In this document: piece by piece, positions 38,705 to 46,579 of the stretch
Numbering within the stretch: position 1 is the first letter of the stretch
How the letters are laid out: each line of letters opens with the position of its first letter
Origin: Paraburkholderia tropica
Lineage (GTDB): Bacteria; Pseudomonadota; Gammaproteobacteria; Burkholderiales; Burkholderiaceae
NCBI RefSeq assembly: GCF_914484835.1
Contig: NZ_CAJZAR010000028.1
Coordinates: 225,197-289,196, forward strand
Reading direction: 5' to 3'
DNA length: 64,000 nt
Made by a program: the position numbers and the translations under genes
The notes under the pieces: generated by a model
What the model saw: the letters and a program-made list of their open reading frames with translations, nothing else
Databases searched by the model: none
What the model was told of the DNA's origin: nothing

Positions 38705-38962
38705 ATGAGCGCGCAAACGTACAAGCCATCGAACGCGGGATCGAACAAGCCATCGAACGCGGGATCGAACGCCGCGAAATCCGCGGCAATGCGCAATGGC
38801 TGGCGAACGCGCGCAACTTACGAGATCATTGCGGCGCTCGCCGCTTTCCGTCTTTTCGCTTTCATGATGACCGCCATGCCTGTGTTGTCCGCCGCGTATT
38901 TCGTTGTGTTGTCCCTCTTTATCCTCGCCACCCCGGCCACCGCCGCGGCCCGGCGCGCATGA
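38705..38962 (+). CDS. Small membrane protein of an iron-uptake-type cluster
   Basis: An 85-residue protein with an N-terminal Ser/Asn-rich tail that contains a perfectly duplicated octapeptide KPSNAGSN, then a hydrophobic region (about 40-80) that forms one or two transmembrane helices. Its stop overlaps the ATG of the DUF3649 gene (ATGA), which supports it as a real, coupled gene. An internal ATG at 38789 would omit the repeats and give a tighter protein, so the start is uncertain. Role unknown; context points to iron or siderophore handling. Confidence 0.6.
   Translation: MSAQTYKPSNAGSNKPSNAGSNAAKSAAMRNGWRTRATYEIIAALAAFRLFAFMMTAMPVLSAAYFVVLSLFILATPATAAARRA
38723..38770 (+). repeat. Perfect 24-bp tandem duplication inside a coding sequence
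   Basis: Two identical 24-bp units (38723-38746, 38747-38770), each encoding KPSNAGSN in the small membrane protein. The in-frame length preserves the reading frame. Confidence 0.85.
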
Positions 38963-39270
38963 GTGCCGCGCTCGCCCGCGTGCGCCGTGCGGCGCCGCTC
39001 GTTTCGCTGATTTCGCGCATCGTCGCGGCGATCTTCGGCGGCTACGCGCTGGCCGCGCTCACGAGCGTCGCCACGCTCGCCTTGCCGATCGCCGCGCCGC
39101 AAGCGGTCATCGCGGGCATGCTGGCGAGCTTCGTCGTCTACGCGTGCGTGGTGATCGGCGTGTTTCTCGCGCGCAGCGCGCGGCGCGCCTGGGGCGGACT
39201 GCTGATCGCGGCGGCGCCGCTTTTGCTGGCGTCGTGGTCGGTATGGACGGCGGCCGGAGGCGCAAAGTGA
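38959..39270 (+). CDS. DUF3649 family membrane protein
   Basis: A 103-residue protein with three hydrophobic segments (about 17-40, 50-70 and 80-98). It resembles the DUF3649 proteins found with siderophore receptors, PepSY and DUF3325 genes. The ATG overlaps the preceding stop and its own stop overlaps the next ATG, so four genes appear translationally coupled. It probably takes part in inner-membrane iron-siderophore reduction or transport, based on context only. Confidence 0.78.
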   Translation: MSAALARVRRAAPLVSLISRIVAAIFGGYALAALTSVATLALPIAAPQAVIAGMLASFVVYACVVIGVFLARSARRAWGGLLIAAAPLLLASWSVWTAAGGAK

Positions 39271-40928
39271 TGACGCATCCCAACCCGGCAACGCCGCCGG
39301 CGCGAAAGCGCGCCAAAGCAAACAAGCCGAACAAGCCGCAGGGCAAAGGCGTGCGCCAGAGCATGTCCGATCTGCACACGTGGGCGGGCCTGCTGGTCGG
39401 CTGGCTGCTTTACGCGATGTTTCTGACCGGCACGGTCAGCTATTTCAAGGAAGAGATTTCGCAATGGATGCGCCCCGAGCTGGCGCATCAGCAGCAGGTG
39501 CCCGATCCGGCCGCCGTCGCGCAGCGCGTGGCGACGACGCTCGGCGCGCTCGCCGCGGGCACCACGCAATGGAGCGTGCAGTTGCCAACGTCGCGCAGCA
39601 ATCTCGCCAGCGCCTTCTGGCGCACGCCGCCCGGCTCCGCCCAGAAGGGCATGTTCCAGGAAGGCGTGTTCGATCCGGCGACGGGCCGTGCGGTCAAGGC
39701 GCGCGACACGCTCGGCGGCGAATTCTTCTACCGCTTCCATTTCCAGTTCTATTACATGCCGGTGATGTGGGGCCGCTGGCTCGCGGGTTTCTGCGCGATG
39801 TTCATGCTGGTCGCCATCATCAGCGGCGTGATTACGCACAAGAAGATCTTCGTCGACTTCTTCACGTTCCGCTGGGGCAAGGGCCAGCGCGCGTGGCTCG
39901 ACGCGCATAACGCGCTCTCGGTGTTCGGCCTGCCGTTCCATCTGATGATCACCTACACGGGCCTCGTCACGCTGATGACGATGTACATGCCGTGGGGCGG
40001 CGAGATCGCGCTGAAGACGGCGGCGCAGCGCCAGGAAGTCGCCGCGCAGCTGAACGCGTTCATCCGTCCGGGCAAGCCGCAGGGCGTGGCCGCGCCGCTC
40101 GCGAACGTCGAGTCGATGGTGCGCGAGGCGCAGGCGCGCTGGGGCGAAAACAACGTGCTGCGCGTGACGGCGACGAATCCCGGCGACGCGAGCGCGCGCG
40201 TGGCGGTTTCGCGCGGCGAGGCGCTGCGCGTCTCGGTGAGTCCGCAATATCTGCTGTTCGACGGCGTGAGCGGCAAGCTGCTCGAAACGCACGACCATGT
40301 GGGCGGCGCGGCCGAAACGCGCGGCGTGCTTTACGCGCTGCATATGGGCCGTTTCGGCGATCTGTCCGCGCGCTGGCTGTATTTCCTCGTCAGCCTCGCG
40401 GGCACGGCGATGGTCGGCACGGGCCTCGTGATGTGGACCGTCAAGCGCCGCCAGAAGCTGGCCGATCCGGCGCGTCCTTATTTCGGTTTTCGCGTCGTGG
40501 AGCGGCTCAACATCGCGAGCATCGCGGGGCTGTCGATTGCGATGACGGCGTATCTGTGGAGCAACCGGCTGCTGCCCGTGGCGCTTGCGCATCGCGCCGA
40601 TACGGAAATCAATGTCTTCTTCGCGGTCTGGGCCGCGACGCTGCTCTACGCGCTCGTGCGTCCCGCGAAGCGCGCGTGGATCGAATTGCTCTGGCTCGCG
40701 GCCGCGCTGCTCGCGCTGCTGCCGGTGCTCAACGCGTTCACCACGGAGCGTCCGTTCTGGCGCAGCCTCGCGCAAGGCGACCTCGTGTTCGCGGGCTTCG
40801 ATCTGATGATGTGGGCGTTCGCCGCGCTCCATGCGGTGCTCGCGTGGCGCACGGCGAATCATCGTCCGCGTGTGAAAGCGGCGGGGCGGCGCGCGACGGC
40901 GCCGGTGCAACAAGAGGAGGAGGCGTGA
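39270..40928 (+). CDS. PepSY-associated transmembrane protein (putative siderophore-iron reductase)
   Basis: A 552-residue inner-membrane protein with a basic N-terminal tail (KRAKANKPNKPQGKGVRQ), then four or more transmembrane helices. Key segments are HTWAGLLVGWLLYAMFLTG near residue 35, a periplasmic PepSY-like domain, FMLVAIISGVITHKK and LDAHNALSVFGLPFHLMITYTGL. The spaced His residues resemble haem-binding positions of PepSY-TM ferric reductases. Further helices are found in the last 170 residues. It is the largest gene of the cluster and overlaps both neighbours. Function is inferred as ferric reduction or transport in siderophore use. Confidence 0.85.
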   Translation: MTHPNPATPPARKRAKANKPNKPQGKGVRQSMSDLHTWAGLLVGWLLYAMFLTGTVSYFKEEISQWMRPELAHQQQVPDPAAVAQRVATTLGALAAGTTQWSVQLPTSRSNLASAFWRTPPGSAQKGMFQEGVFDPATGRAVKARDTLGGEFFYRFHFQFYYMPVMWGRWLAGFCAMFMLVAIISGVITHKKIFVDFFTFRWGKGQRAWLDAHNALSVFGLPFHLMITYTGLVTLMTMYMPWGGEIALKTAAQRQEVAAQLNAFIRPGKPQGVAAPLANVESMVREAQARWGENNVLRVTATNPGDASARVAVSRGEALRVSVSPQYLLFDGVSGKLLETHDHVGGAAETRGVLYALHMGRFGDLSARWLYFLVSLAGTAMVGTGLVMWTVKRRQKLADPARPYFGFRVVERLNIASIAGLSIAMTAYLWSNRLLPVALAHRADTEINVFFAVWAATLLYALVRPAKRAWIELLWLAAALLALLPVLNAFTTERPFWRSLAQGDLVFAGFDLMMWAFAALHAVLAWRTANHRPRVKAAGRRATAPVQQEEEA

Positions 40929-41203
40929 TGGTCGGGCTCACGTTGCTGCTGTGCGTGATGGCGTTCGCGTTCCTCGCGATGGCGATGGAGCGGCATCAGG
41001 TCGCCGTGCTCGGGCGCGCGCTCGACGCCGGGCGCACGCGCGGCTTCAGGATCGCGGGCTGGTGCGCGCTCGCGATCACGCTGCGCATGATCGTCGGCGA
41101 GGCGGGCTGGGCGATGGGGCTCGTCTATTACGCGGGCTGCACGAGTGCCGCCGCGGGGATCGTGTATGGCGCGATTCTGTGGCGTCAGCGCGCGCGGGCC
41201 TAG
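40928..41203 (+). CDS. DUF3325 family membrane protein
   Basis: A 91-residue protein with three hydrophobic helices (about 3-20, 45-62 and 65-85) matching the DUF3325 layout and MAMERHQVAVLGR loop. Its ATG overlaps the PepSY stop codon (GTGATG). Last gene of the four-gene coupled cluster; a 108-base gap separates it from the next gene. Known only from its association with siderophore receptors and PepSY proteins. Confidence 0.82.
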   Translation: MVGLTLLLCVMAFAFLAMAMERHQVAVLGRALDAGRTRGFRIAGWCALAITLRMIVGEAGWAMGLVYYAGCTSAAAGIVYGAILWRQRARA

Positions 41204-41311
41204 ATTCGTGCACATTTCGAACCCAATTCGAGCGCAAAAAGCGGAGTTCGATCCGCGCTCGTTGCGCGTACACTGCGGCTGAAACGGCTCAGGGCTTTTC
41301 AGGTACGCATC

Positions 41312-42064
41312 ATGACGCTTGCAGTGCAGGAGGGTTTCGATTTCACGCCGCGCGCGAACACCGCGCCGGAGGGCACCGACTGGCACGCCGCGGCCACGTC
41401 GCTCGATCGCTACGGCAACGCGATCCTGCCCGCGCTGCTCACCCCGGCGCAATGCGATTCGCTCACCGCACTCTACGCGGACGACGCGCGGTTCCGCTCG
41501 ACCATCGTGATGGCGCGCCACAATTTCGGGCGCGGCGAATATCGGTATTTTTCGTATCCGCTGCCGCCATTGCTCGACGCGTTGCGCCACGCGCTCTATG
41601 CGCGGCTCGCGCCCATCGCGAACCGGTGGCATCGTCAACTGGGCATCGACGAACATTATCCCGACGATCTCGACACCTTTCTCTCGCGCTGCCATCGCGC
41701 CGGACAAACGCGTCCGACGCCGCTGATCCTGCGTTACGGCAGCGGCGACTACAACTGTCTGCATCAGGACCTCTACGGCGACCATGTCTTTCCGTTGCAG
41801 GTCGCCATTCTGCTCAGCGCGCCGGAACGCGACTTCGCGGGCGGCGAATTCGTGATGACGGAATCGGCGTCGAGTGGATCGAGCGCGCCGCGCGCCGAAG
41901 TCGTGCCGCTCGCGCAAGGCGATGCCGTGGTGTTCGCGGTGCATCATCGTCCGGCGGCGGGCAAGCGCGGTGGACATCGCAAAGTCGCGATGCGGCACGG
42001 CGTGAGCGTCGTGCGTAGCGGCAATCGCTACACCGTCGGGCTCATCTTTCACGACGCACGCTAG
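41312..42064 (+). CDS. 2-oxoglutarate/Fe(II)-dependent oxygenase
   Basis: A 250-residue jelly-roll oxygenase of the prolyl-4-hydroxylase superfamily. The iron site is His151 and Asp153 in CLHQDLYGDHVFPLQ, with the distal His229 in AMRHGVSVVRSGNRY, and Arg235 or Arg239 likely binds 2-oxoglutarate. GGEFVMTE is a conserved strand. No signal peptide. It is followed 22 bases later by a paralogue of similar length. The substrate is unknown; hydroxylation of a protein, peptide or nucleobase is possible. Confidence 0.88.
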   Translation: MTLAVQEGFDFTPRANTAPEGTDWHAAATSLDRYGNAILPALLTPAQCDSLTALYADDARFRSTIVMARHNFGRGEYRYFSYPLPPLLDALRHALYARLAPIANRWHRQLGIDEHYPDDLDTFLSRCHRAGQTRPTPLILRYGSGDYNCLHQDLYGDHVFPLQVAILLSAPERDFAGGEFVMTESASSGSSAPRAEVVPLAQGDAVVFAVHHRPAAGKRGGHRKVAMRHGVSVVRSGNRYTVGLIFHDAR

Positions 42065-42086
42065 ATAGCAAGGATGCCGAACGACT

Positions 42087-42818
42087 ATGACGAAGCTCGA
42101 CACGCCTTTCGATCAGCTGGACTGGGCGATCATCGAAACGCAATTGAACGCCGAAGGCTATGCGGTGCTGGCGGGCTGCATCGAAACGGCTCAGGCGCTG
42201 TCGCTCGGACACGAACTCGCGCGCGCTGGCGAGCCGGTTTATCGGCGCCGCGTCGCGCTGGAATCGCTCGATCTCGGGCGCGGCGAACTGCGCTATTTCG
42301 GCGATGCCTTGCCCGCGCCGCTGAGCGCGTGGCGCGACGCGCTGTATCGCCGTCTCGCGCCCATTGCGAACCGATGGAGCGCGAAGCTCGGCGCGCCGCA
42401 CCGTTTCGCGCCGCATTGGGGCGCCTTTCTCGACGCCAATCTCGCGGCCGGACAAACGCAGCCGCAATCGAATGTCTCGCATTTGAGCGCCGAGGATTGG
42501 CAGGCGCTACATCAGCGCGACGACGGCGGCGAAGTGTTTCCGTTTCAGGCCGTCGCGGTGCTTTCGGAGCCGCAGCGCGACTTCACGGGCGGCGAATTCG
42601 TGATGACGGAGCGCCGGCCGCGCATGCAGTCGCGGCCGATGGTGGTGCCGCTGCGGCCCGGCGATCTCGCCATCGTGGCGACCTCGCTGCGTCCGTGCGA
42701 AGGGGCGCAGGGCGTCTATCGCGTCGGGCTCAAGCACGCCATCAGCCGGGTGCGCGGCGGCGAGCGCATCGGGCTCGAACTCGCGTTTCATCACGCGCCG
42801 GGCGTTGACGCGCGCTGA
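42087..42818 (+). CDS. 2OG-Fe(II) oxygenase paralogue with altered metal motif
   Basis: A 243-residue paralogue of the preceding gene, recognisable over its whole length (RLAPIANRW, DFTGGEFVMTE, KHAISRVRGGERIGLE). At the metal motif it reads ALHQRDDGGEVFPFQ: His142 is kept but the Asp of HxD is Arg144; Asp145 is one residue later. The distal His217 is conserved. It could be an inactive partner of the first oxygenase, or use the shifted Asp. The pair lies in one transcript with 22 bases between the stop and start. Function unknown. Confidence 0.82.
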   Translation: MTKLDTPFDQLDWAIIETQLNAEGYAVLAGCIETAQALSLGHELARAGEPVYRRRVALESLDLGRGELRYFGDALPAPLSAWRDALYRRLAPIANRWSAKLGAPHRFAPHWGAFLDANLAAGQTQPQSNVSHLSAEDWQALHQRDDGGEVFPFQAVAVLSEPQRDFTGGEFVMTERRPRMQSRPMVVPLRPGDLAIVATSLRPCEGAQGVYRVGLKHAISRVRGGERIGLELAFHHAPGVDAR

Positions 42819-42867
42819 CCGCGAGCGTCATCGTCGTCCTCAAACTTAAGCGTCCAGGCAAAACCGC

Positions 42868-43947
42868 TCACTGTCCCGCGATCGATTTGCGCGCCACGTC
42901 CTCGGCGTTGCGCGTGTCGCCGTCATGCCATTGCGCGCGGATCTTCGCCACGACCATGTCCGGCAAGGGCACGTAATCGAGCGCCTGAATCGTGGGCTCG
43001 CCATGCGTGAGCGCCCAGTCGAAGAACTTGAGCGTTTCCTTGTCGCGGCCCGGTTTCGCGGGCGTCGTGCTCAGCAGCACGTAGGTCGCGCCCATCACCG
43101 GCCAGGCGTCCTTGCCGGGCTGATTCGTGAGCACCTGATAGAGCGAGCCGGACCAGTCGGCATTCGCCGCCGCCGCGCTGAACGACGCCGCGCCCGGTTC
43201 GACGACCGTGCCCGCCGCGTTGGTCATCGCCGTGTAGGTCAGGCGGTTGTGCTTCGTGAAGTCCCAGGCGATATAGCCGATCGCGCCGGGCAGATAACCG
43301 ACGAACGTCGCCACGCCTTCGTTGCCCCGGCCGCCGATGCCGAGCGGCCAGCGCACGCTGGTGCCTTCGCCGACGCGCCGCTTCCATTCCGCGTTGACCT
43401 GCGCGAGATAGTGCGTCCAGATCAGCGTCGTGCCGGAGCCGTCCAGCCGCCGCACCACGGCGATCGGCGTGTCGGGCATCTTGAGCTTCGGGTTCAGGCG
43501 CGCGATGGCGGGATCGTCCCAGTACTGGATCTTGCCGAGGAAGATGTCACCAAGCACTTCGCCCGTGAGCATCAGCTCGCCCGCCTTGATGCCCGGCAGA
43601 TTGACGACCGGCACCACGCCGCCGATGGCGGTCGGGAATTGCCGCAGGCCGGCCTTGTTCAACTGATCGTCGGTGAGCGGGGCGTCGGAGCCCGCGAAAT
43701 CGACTTCGCGCGCGAGCACCTGCTTGAGCCCTTCCGATGAACCGGTCGGACGATAGCTGACCTTGCCGCCGCCCGACTTCTGGTAGTCGGCGGCCCAGCG
43801 CGCGTAGAGCGGCGCGGCGAAGGTGCTGCCGGCGCCGCTCACGCCGTCCGCGTGCGCGCTGGGCAGGCACAGGCCGGAAAAACCGCTGATCGACGCGCCC
43901 AGCAGCGCGGCCGTCAGCGCGGTGATCAGGCTTCGCGTTGTTCTCAC
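42868..43947 (-). CDS. pstS: Phosphate ABC transporter substrate-binding protein PstS
   Basis: A 359-residue periplasmic phosphate-binding protein. The GTG start at 43947 follows GGAGA and gives a signal peptide ending at SAHA (about residue 33). The mature part starts GVSGAGSTFAAPLYARWAADY, with the phosphate-binding TGSSEG and SGTT motifs (SYRPTGSSEGLKQ, RLDGSGTTLIWTHYL). It stands alone: no pstC, pstA, pstB or phoU next to it. A poor match to a Pho-box direct repeat lies 145-165 bases upstream. It may serve the main Pst permease encoded elsewhere. Confidence 0.92.
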   Translation of the reverse strand: MRTTRSLITALTAALLGASISGFSGLCLPSAHADGVSGAGSTFAAPLYARWAADYQKSGGGKVSYRPTGSSEGLKQVLAREVDFAGSDAPLTDDQLNKAGLRQFPTAIGGVVPVVNLPGIKAGELMLTGEVLGDIFLGKIQYWDDPAIARLNPKLKMPDTPIAVVRRLDGSGTTLIWTHYLAQVNAEWKRRVGEGTSVRWPLGIGGRGNEGVATFVGYLPGAIGYIAWDFTKHNRLTYTAMTNAAGTVVEPGAASFSAAAANADWSGSLYQVLTNQPGKDAWPVMGATYVLLSTTPAKPGRDKETLKFFDWALTHGEPTIQALDYVPLPDMVVAKIRAQWHDGDTRNAEDVARKSIAGQ

Positions 43948-44457
43948 GGGCGTCTCCACTCGATTGGCGCGGCACGGCATGCCCCGATTACGGCCCGATT
44001 CGTCGGATGGGTCGGATTCGATGCGGGTCGACCTGGGTTCGGGGCGGCCGTTGCGCGCCGCGCCACGCCTTGTTATTCGGCCAAAGCGCGTGATACAGAT
44101 TTGCATTACAGGTCGATGACCGGCGGGATTCAAATTGAATCCCGCTATCGTGCAGCCATTGGTGGGCTGGCGCACATAACGGCGGCGAGGATAGCTAACG
44201 AGGCCGCTTGATACGCCGTTTGAGAGGCCGCTTGAGAGACCGGTCTGGAGGCCGCTCTGGAGCCCGATTAAACCGCGCCAATTCCACGCCAATTCATTCG
44301 GCCATGTTTTAAATCGATTCAATAAAATCGCGCAGTCACGAACGGTTTAAATAAAAAACGGTGCGATAACCGGCATGGCGATTGCTGCGAGGCGCGCCAA
44401 TTAAGGTTCTCCTAAGCCTGCGGCGGCGAAAATTCCTCTCGATGATGGGAGGCGCTT
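43948..44457. other. Divergent intergenic region between pstS and an orphan response regulator
   Basis: About 510 bases without a credible gene. It holds a cluster of GAGGCCGCTTGA-like repeats (44200-44265) and two CTGTAAT/CTGTATC elements on the minus strand (44111-44105, 44098-44092), the latter 13 bases apart instead of the 11 of a Pho box. An AT-richer patch before 44440 probably carries the promoter of the regulator gene. Confidence 0.5.
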
Positions 44458-45108
44458 GTGCGATTGCTGCTGCTTGAAGATGATGAAACGATCGCTGGCC
44501 CGATTTACGAGTTGATGTGCAGCGCCGGTCACGAAACCGACTGGGCCAGTAACGATTACGAAGCCGAGTTGTCGCTCCAGAACGGCAGCTACGATCTCGT
44601 GCTGCTCGCGCTAGGCTTCGCGCGCCTCGACGCGCTCGACATGCTGCGGCGCTATCGCCATCGCGGCGGCAGCGCGCCGGTCATCGCCATGATCGGCCGG
44701 AACACGGCCGAGAACCCGATGGCCGCGCTCGACGCGGGCGCCGACGATTACCTGATCAAACCGTTCGATCCCGCCGATTTCAGCGCGCGCATCCGCGTGC
44801 TGCTGCGCCGCCCGCAGCAAAACGTCGAACACGGCGCGCTCGCCGATCTGAAACTCGATCACAGCCGCTGCGCGGTGGAGTTCAACAGCGCGTCCGTCGC
44901 GCTCAAGCCCAGCGAATTCCGGCTGCTGTTCGCGCTGGTCAACGAGCCGCTGCGCATTTTCACGCGCGCCGAACTGGCGATGCGCATTTACGGGCGCCGG
45001 AAAAGCGTCGTGAATAACGCGGTCGACGTGCACGTACACGCGTTGCGGCGCAAGCTCGGCGCGGAGCAGATCGTCACGGTGCGCGGCGTGGGGTATCGGT
45101 TGCGCTGA
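44458..45108 (+). CDS. Orphan OmpR-type response regulator lacking the phosphoacceptor aspartate
   Basis: A 216-residue OmpR/QseB-like regulator: receiver about 1-115, winged helix about 125-215 (LKPSEFRLLFALVNEPLRIFTRAELAMRIYG). The acidic pair (Asp8, Asp9) and Lys101 (LIKPFD) are present, but where the phosphorylated Asp normally stands (LLDLG) the protein has LLALG, with Ala51; the switch Thr is Ile79. So it cannot be phosphorylated in the normal way. GTG start with GGGAGG five bases upstream. No histidine kinase gene is nearby. It probably acts independently of phosphorylation, perhaps by dimer state or ligand (inference). Confidence 0.88.
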   Translation: MRLLLLEDDETIAGPIYELMCSAGHETDWASNDYEAELSLQNGSYDLVLLALGFARLDALDMLRRYRHRGGSAPVIAMIGRNTAENPMAALDAGADDYLIKPFDPADFSARIRVLLRRPQQNVEHGALADLKLDHSRCAVEFNSASVALKPSEFRLLFALVNEPLRIFTRAELAMRIYGRRKSVVNNAVDVHVHALRRKLGAEQIVTVRGVGYRLR

Positions 45109-45183
45109 GGTTCTGGGGCGGGGACTCTAAAAACATCGTGCCAATCGTCTAAAGTTCGCCTGCCGGATGCCGAAAATCCGGGC

Positions 45184-45435
45184 ATGACGCACGATTCATC
45201 CCAACTTCCCGAGGACGATCCCATCTGGGCTGAAGCACGCGCCCTTGAGGCCAGCATTCGCGCGATCCGGCGGGCTCAGGGCAAGAAAAATCCTGAGGAT
45301 TTCCCGGCCGGCAGCGACGCGTGTCTCGATGCGATGGAGGCGTTCGTCCGCGACGTCCAGCGCGTGCTGGTGCTCTACGCCGAGCAGCCCGATCAGGACG
45401 ACGACGACCTGTTCGGCGCGGGCGCGGCCGGATAG
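45184..45435 (+). CDS. Small hypothetical protein
   Basis: An 83-residue acidic, helix-rich cytoplasmic protein with a predicted amphipathic region (ALEASIRAIRRAQGKKNPEDF) and an acidic tail (DQDDDDLFG). No known motif. It follows the regulator gene by 75 bases and is convergent with the LOG-family gene. Codon use fits the chromosome, but no strong ribosome site is seen, so it is a moderate-confidence gene. Confidence 0.5.
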   Translation: MTHDSSQLPEDDPIWAEARALEASIRAIRRAQGKKNPEDFPAGSDACLDAMEAFVRDVQRVLVLYAEQPDQDDDDLFGAGAAG

Positions 45436-45460
45436 GCGCGCTGGCCGCCGCTGAGCCTCG

Positions 45461-46027
45461 TCAGCCCTCTGAGGACGCGGGCGCGGCCGCGCGAACGGTC
45501 AGCGCCGCCTGCGTCTGGTCGAGCACGAACGCGAAAACGTTTTCGAGCGCGGCGACGATGCGCGTGCCGGGCGGCGCGCCCTCGAAAGCCGCTTCGGGGC
45601 CGACGCAGATCAGCGGCTTGCCGAAGCGCGTCGCCAGCCGGATTTCATCGAGCGTGCCCGGGCCGCCGGGCAGCGCCACCACGACGTCGCTCGTCAGCAC
45701 GTTCACGTAATTGCGGTTCAGCGCGTCGTCGGGCGCGTCGGCGAGCTTGCGCGGCAGCGGCGTCAGGATCGGCAGGTCGATATAGGGATTCGGATAGCCC
45801 GCGAGCGGCGCGAAGCCCTGCACGGGATGCGCTTCGCTCGGCATGATGCCGATCGAGCGGCCCTTGCGTCCGGGCGTGGTCGCGAACGCGCGTGCCGTCG
45901 ACAGCATCACGCCCAGCCCCGCGCCGGTCAGCAGGTCGAAACCCTGCCCGGCGATCCAGTGTCCCAGCGGGACCGACAGTTCCGGCCATTCGGTCTTGCC
46001 GGAACCCATGACGCCAACGATTGCCAC
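45461..46027 (-). CDS. LOG-family protein (Rossmann-fold, TIGR00725-like)
   Basis: A 188-residue single-domain Rossmann protein. The PGGPGTLDE motif near residue 120 is the variant of the LOG PGGxGTxxE signature. The N terminus MAIVGVMGSGKTEW resembles an NTP-binding loop. LOG proteins cleave cytokinin ribotides or nucleotides (phosphoribohydrolase), and related ones bind molybdenum cofactor. The GTG start is supported by AGGAGG. Function is assigned by family only. Confidence 0.82.
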   Translation of the reverse strand: MAIVGVMGSGKTEWPELSVPLGHWIAGQGFDLLTGAGLGVMLSTARAFATTPGRKGRSIGIMPSEAHPVQGFAPLAGYPNPYIDLPILTPLPRKLADAPDDALNRNYVNVLTSDVVVALPGGPGTLDEIRLATRFGKPLICVGPEAAFEGAPPGTRIVAALENVFAFVLDQTQAALTVRAAAPASSEG

Positions 46028-46091
46028 CGCGCTCCTCCTGTCCGTGATTGTGCGTAATGCGCTGATGGACGGGATTTTACGTGGGCGCGAG

Positions 46092-46421
46092 TCAATCGAC
46101 CACGAACAGCGTCGCGCCTTTCGGCGACGACGAGCGGTGCGGTTCGGCGTCGTCGGCGACCTGGTAGCTCATGCCGGGCGTCAAGACGAAGCGGCGTCCG
46201 TCCGCGAGTTCCGTCTCCAGTTCGCCCGCCACGCACAGCAGCACGTGGCCCTTCGTGCACCAGTGATCGGCGACATAACCCGGGCTGTATTCGACGAAAC
46301 GCACGCGGATCGCGCCGAACTGGCGCGTGCGCCACGACGCGCTGCCGTGCTCGCCCGCGTGGAGCGTCGGCTCCACGGTGTCCCAGTTCGTGATGCCAAA
46401 CGGTACGGCGTCGATGCGCAT
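46092..46421 (-). CDS. Cupin-fold protein with DHWC motif
   Basis: A 109-residue single-domain cupin, with VADHWCTKGHVLLCVAGELETELADG as the conserved strand pair; the DHWC/KGH residues are the likely metal site. Members are small beta-barrel proteins of unknown function. GGAG precedes the ATG. It sits 64 bases upstream of the LOG-family gene on the same strand and may be cotranscribed. Confidence 0.82.
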   Translation of the reverse strand: MRIDAVPFGITNWDTVEPTLHAGEHGSASWRTRQFGAIRVRFVEYSPGYVADHWCTKGHVLLCVAGELETELADGRRFVLTPGMSYQVADDAEPHRSSSPKGATLFVVD

Positions 46422-46579
46422 GCGGGCTCCGGTTCGATCGATGAAGCATCGAACCTTACCGATCCGGCAGCGCGAGCGTCAGATACAGCCCGCGCGGATT
46501 TGAACCGATACAGGCGTTATGCGGCGACGTTTTGGGCCAACGCTTTGAAACAACGCTTCGAAACAACTTCAAGCGCCGT

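Noticed and set aside
44092..44111. A true Pho box before pstS
   Set aside because: The direct repeats are 13 rather than 11 bases apart, so the match is reported only as a weak resemblance.
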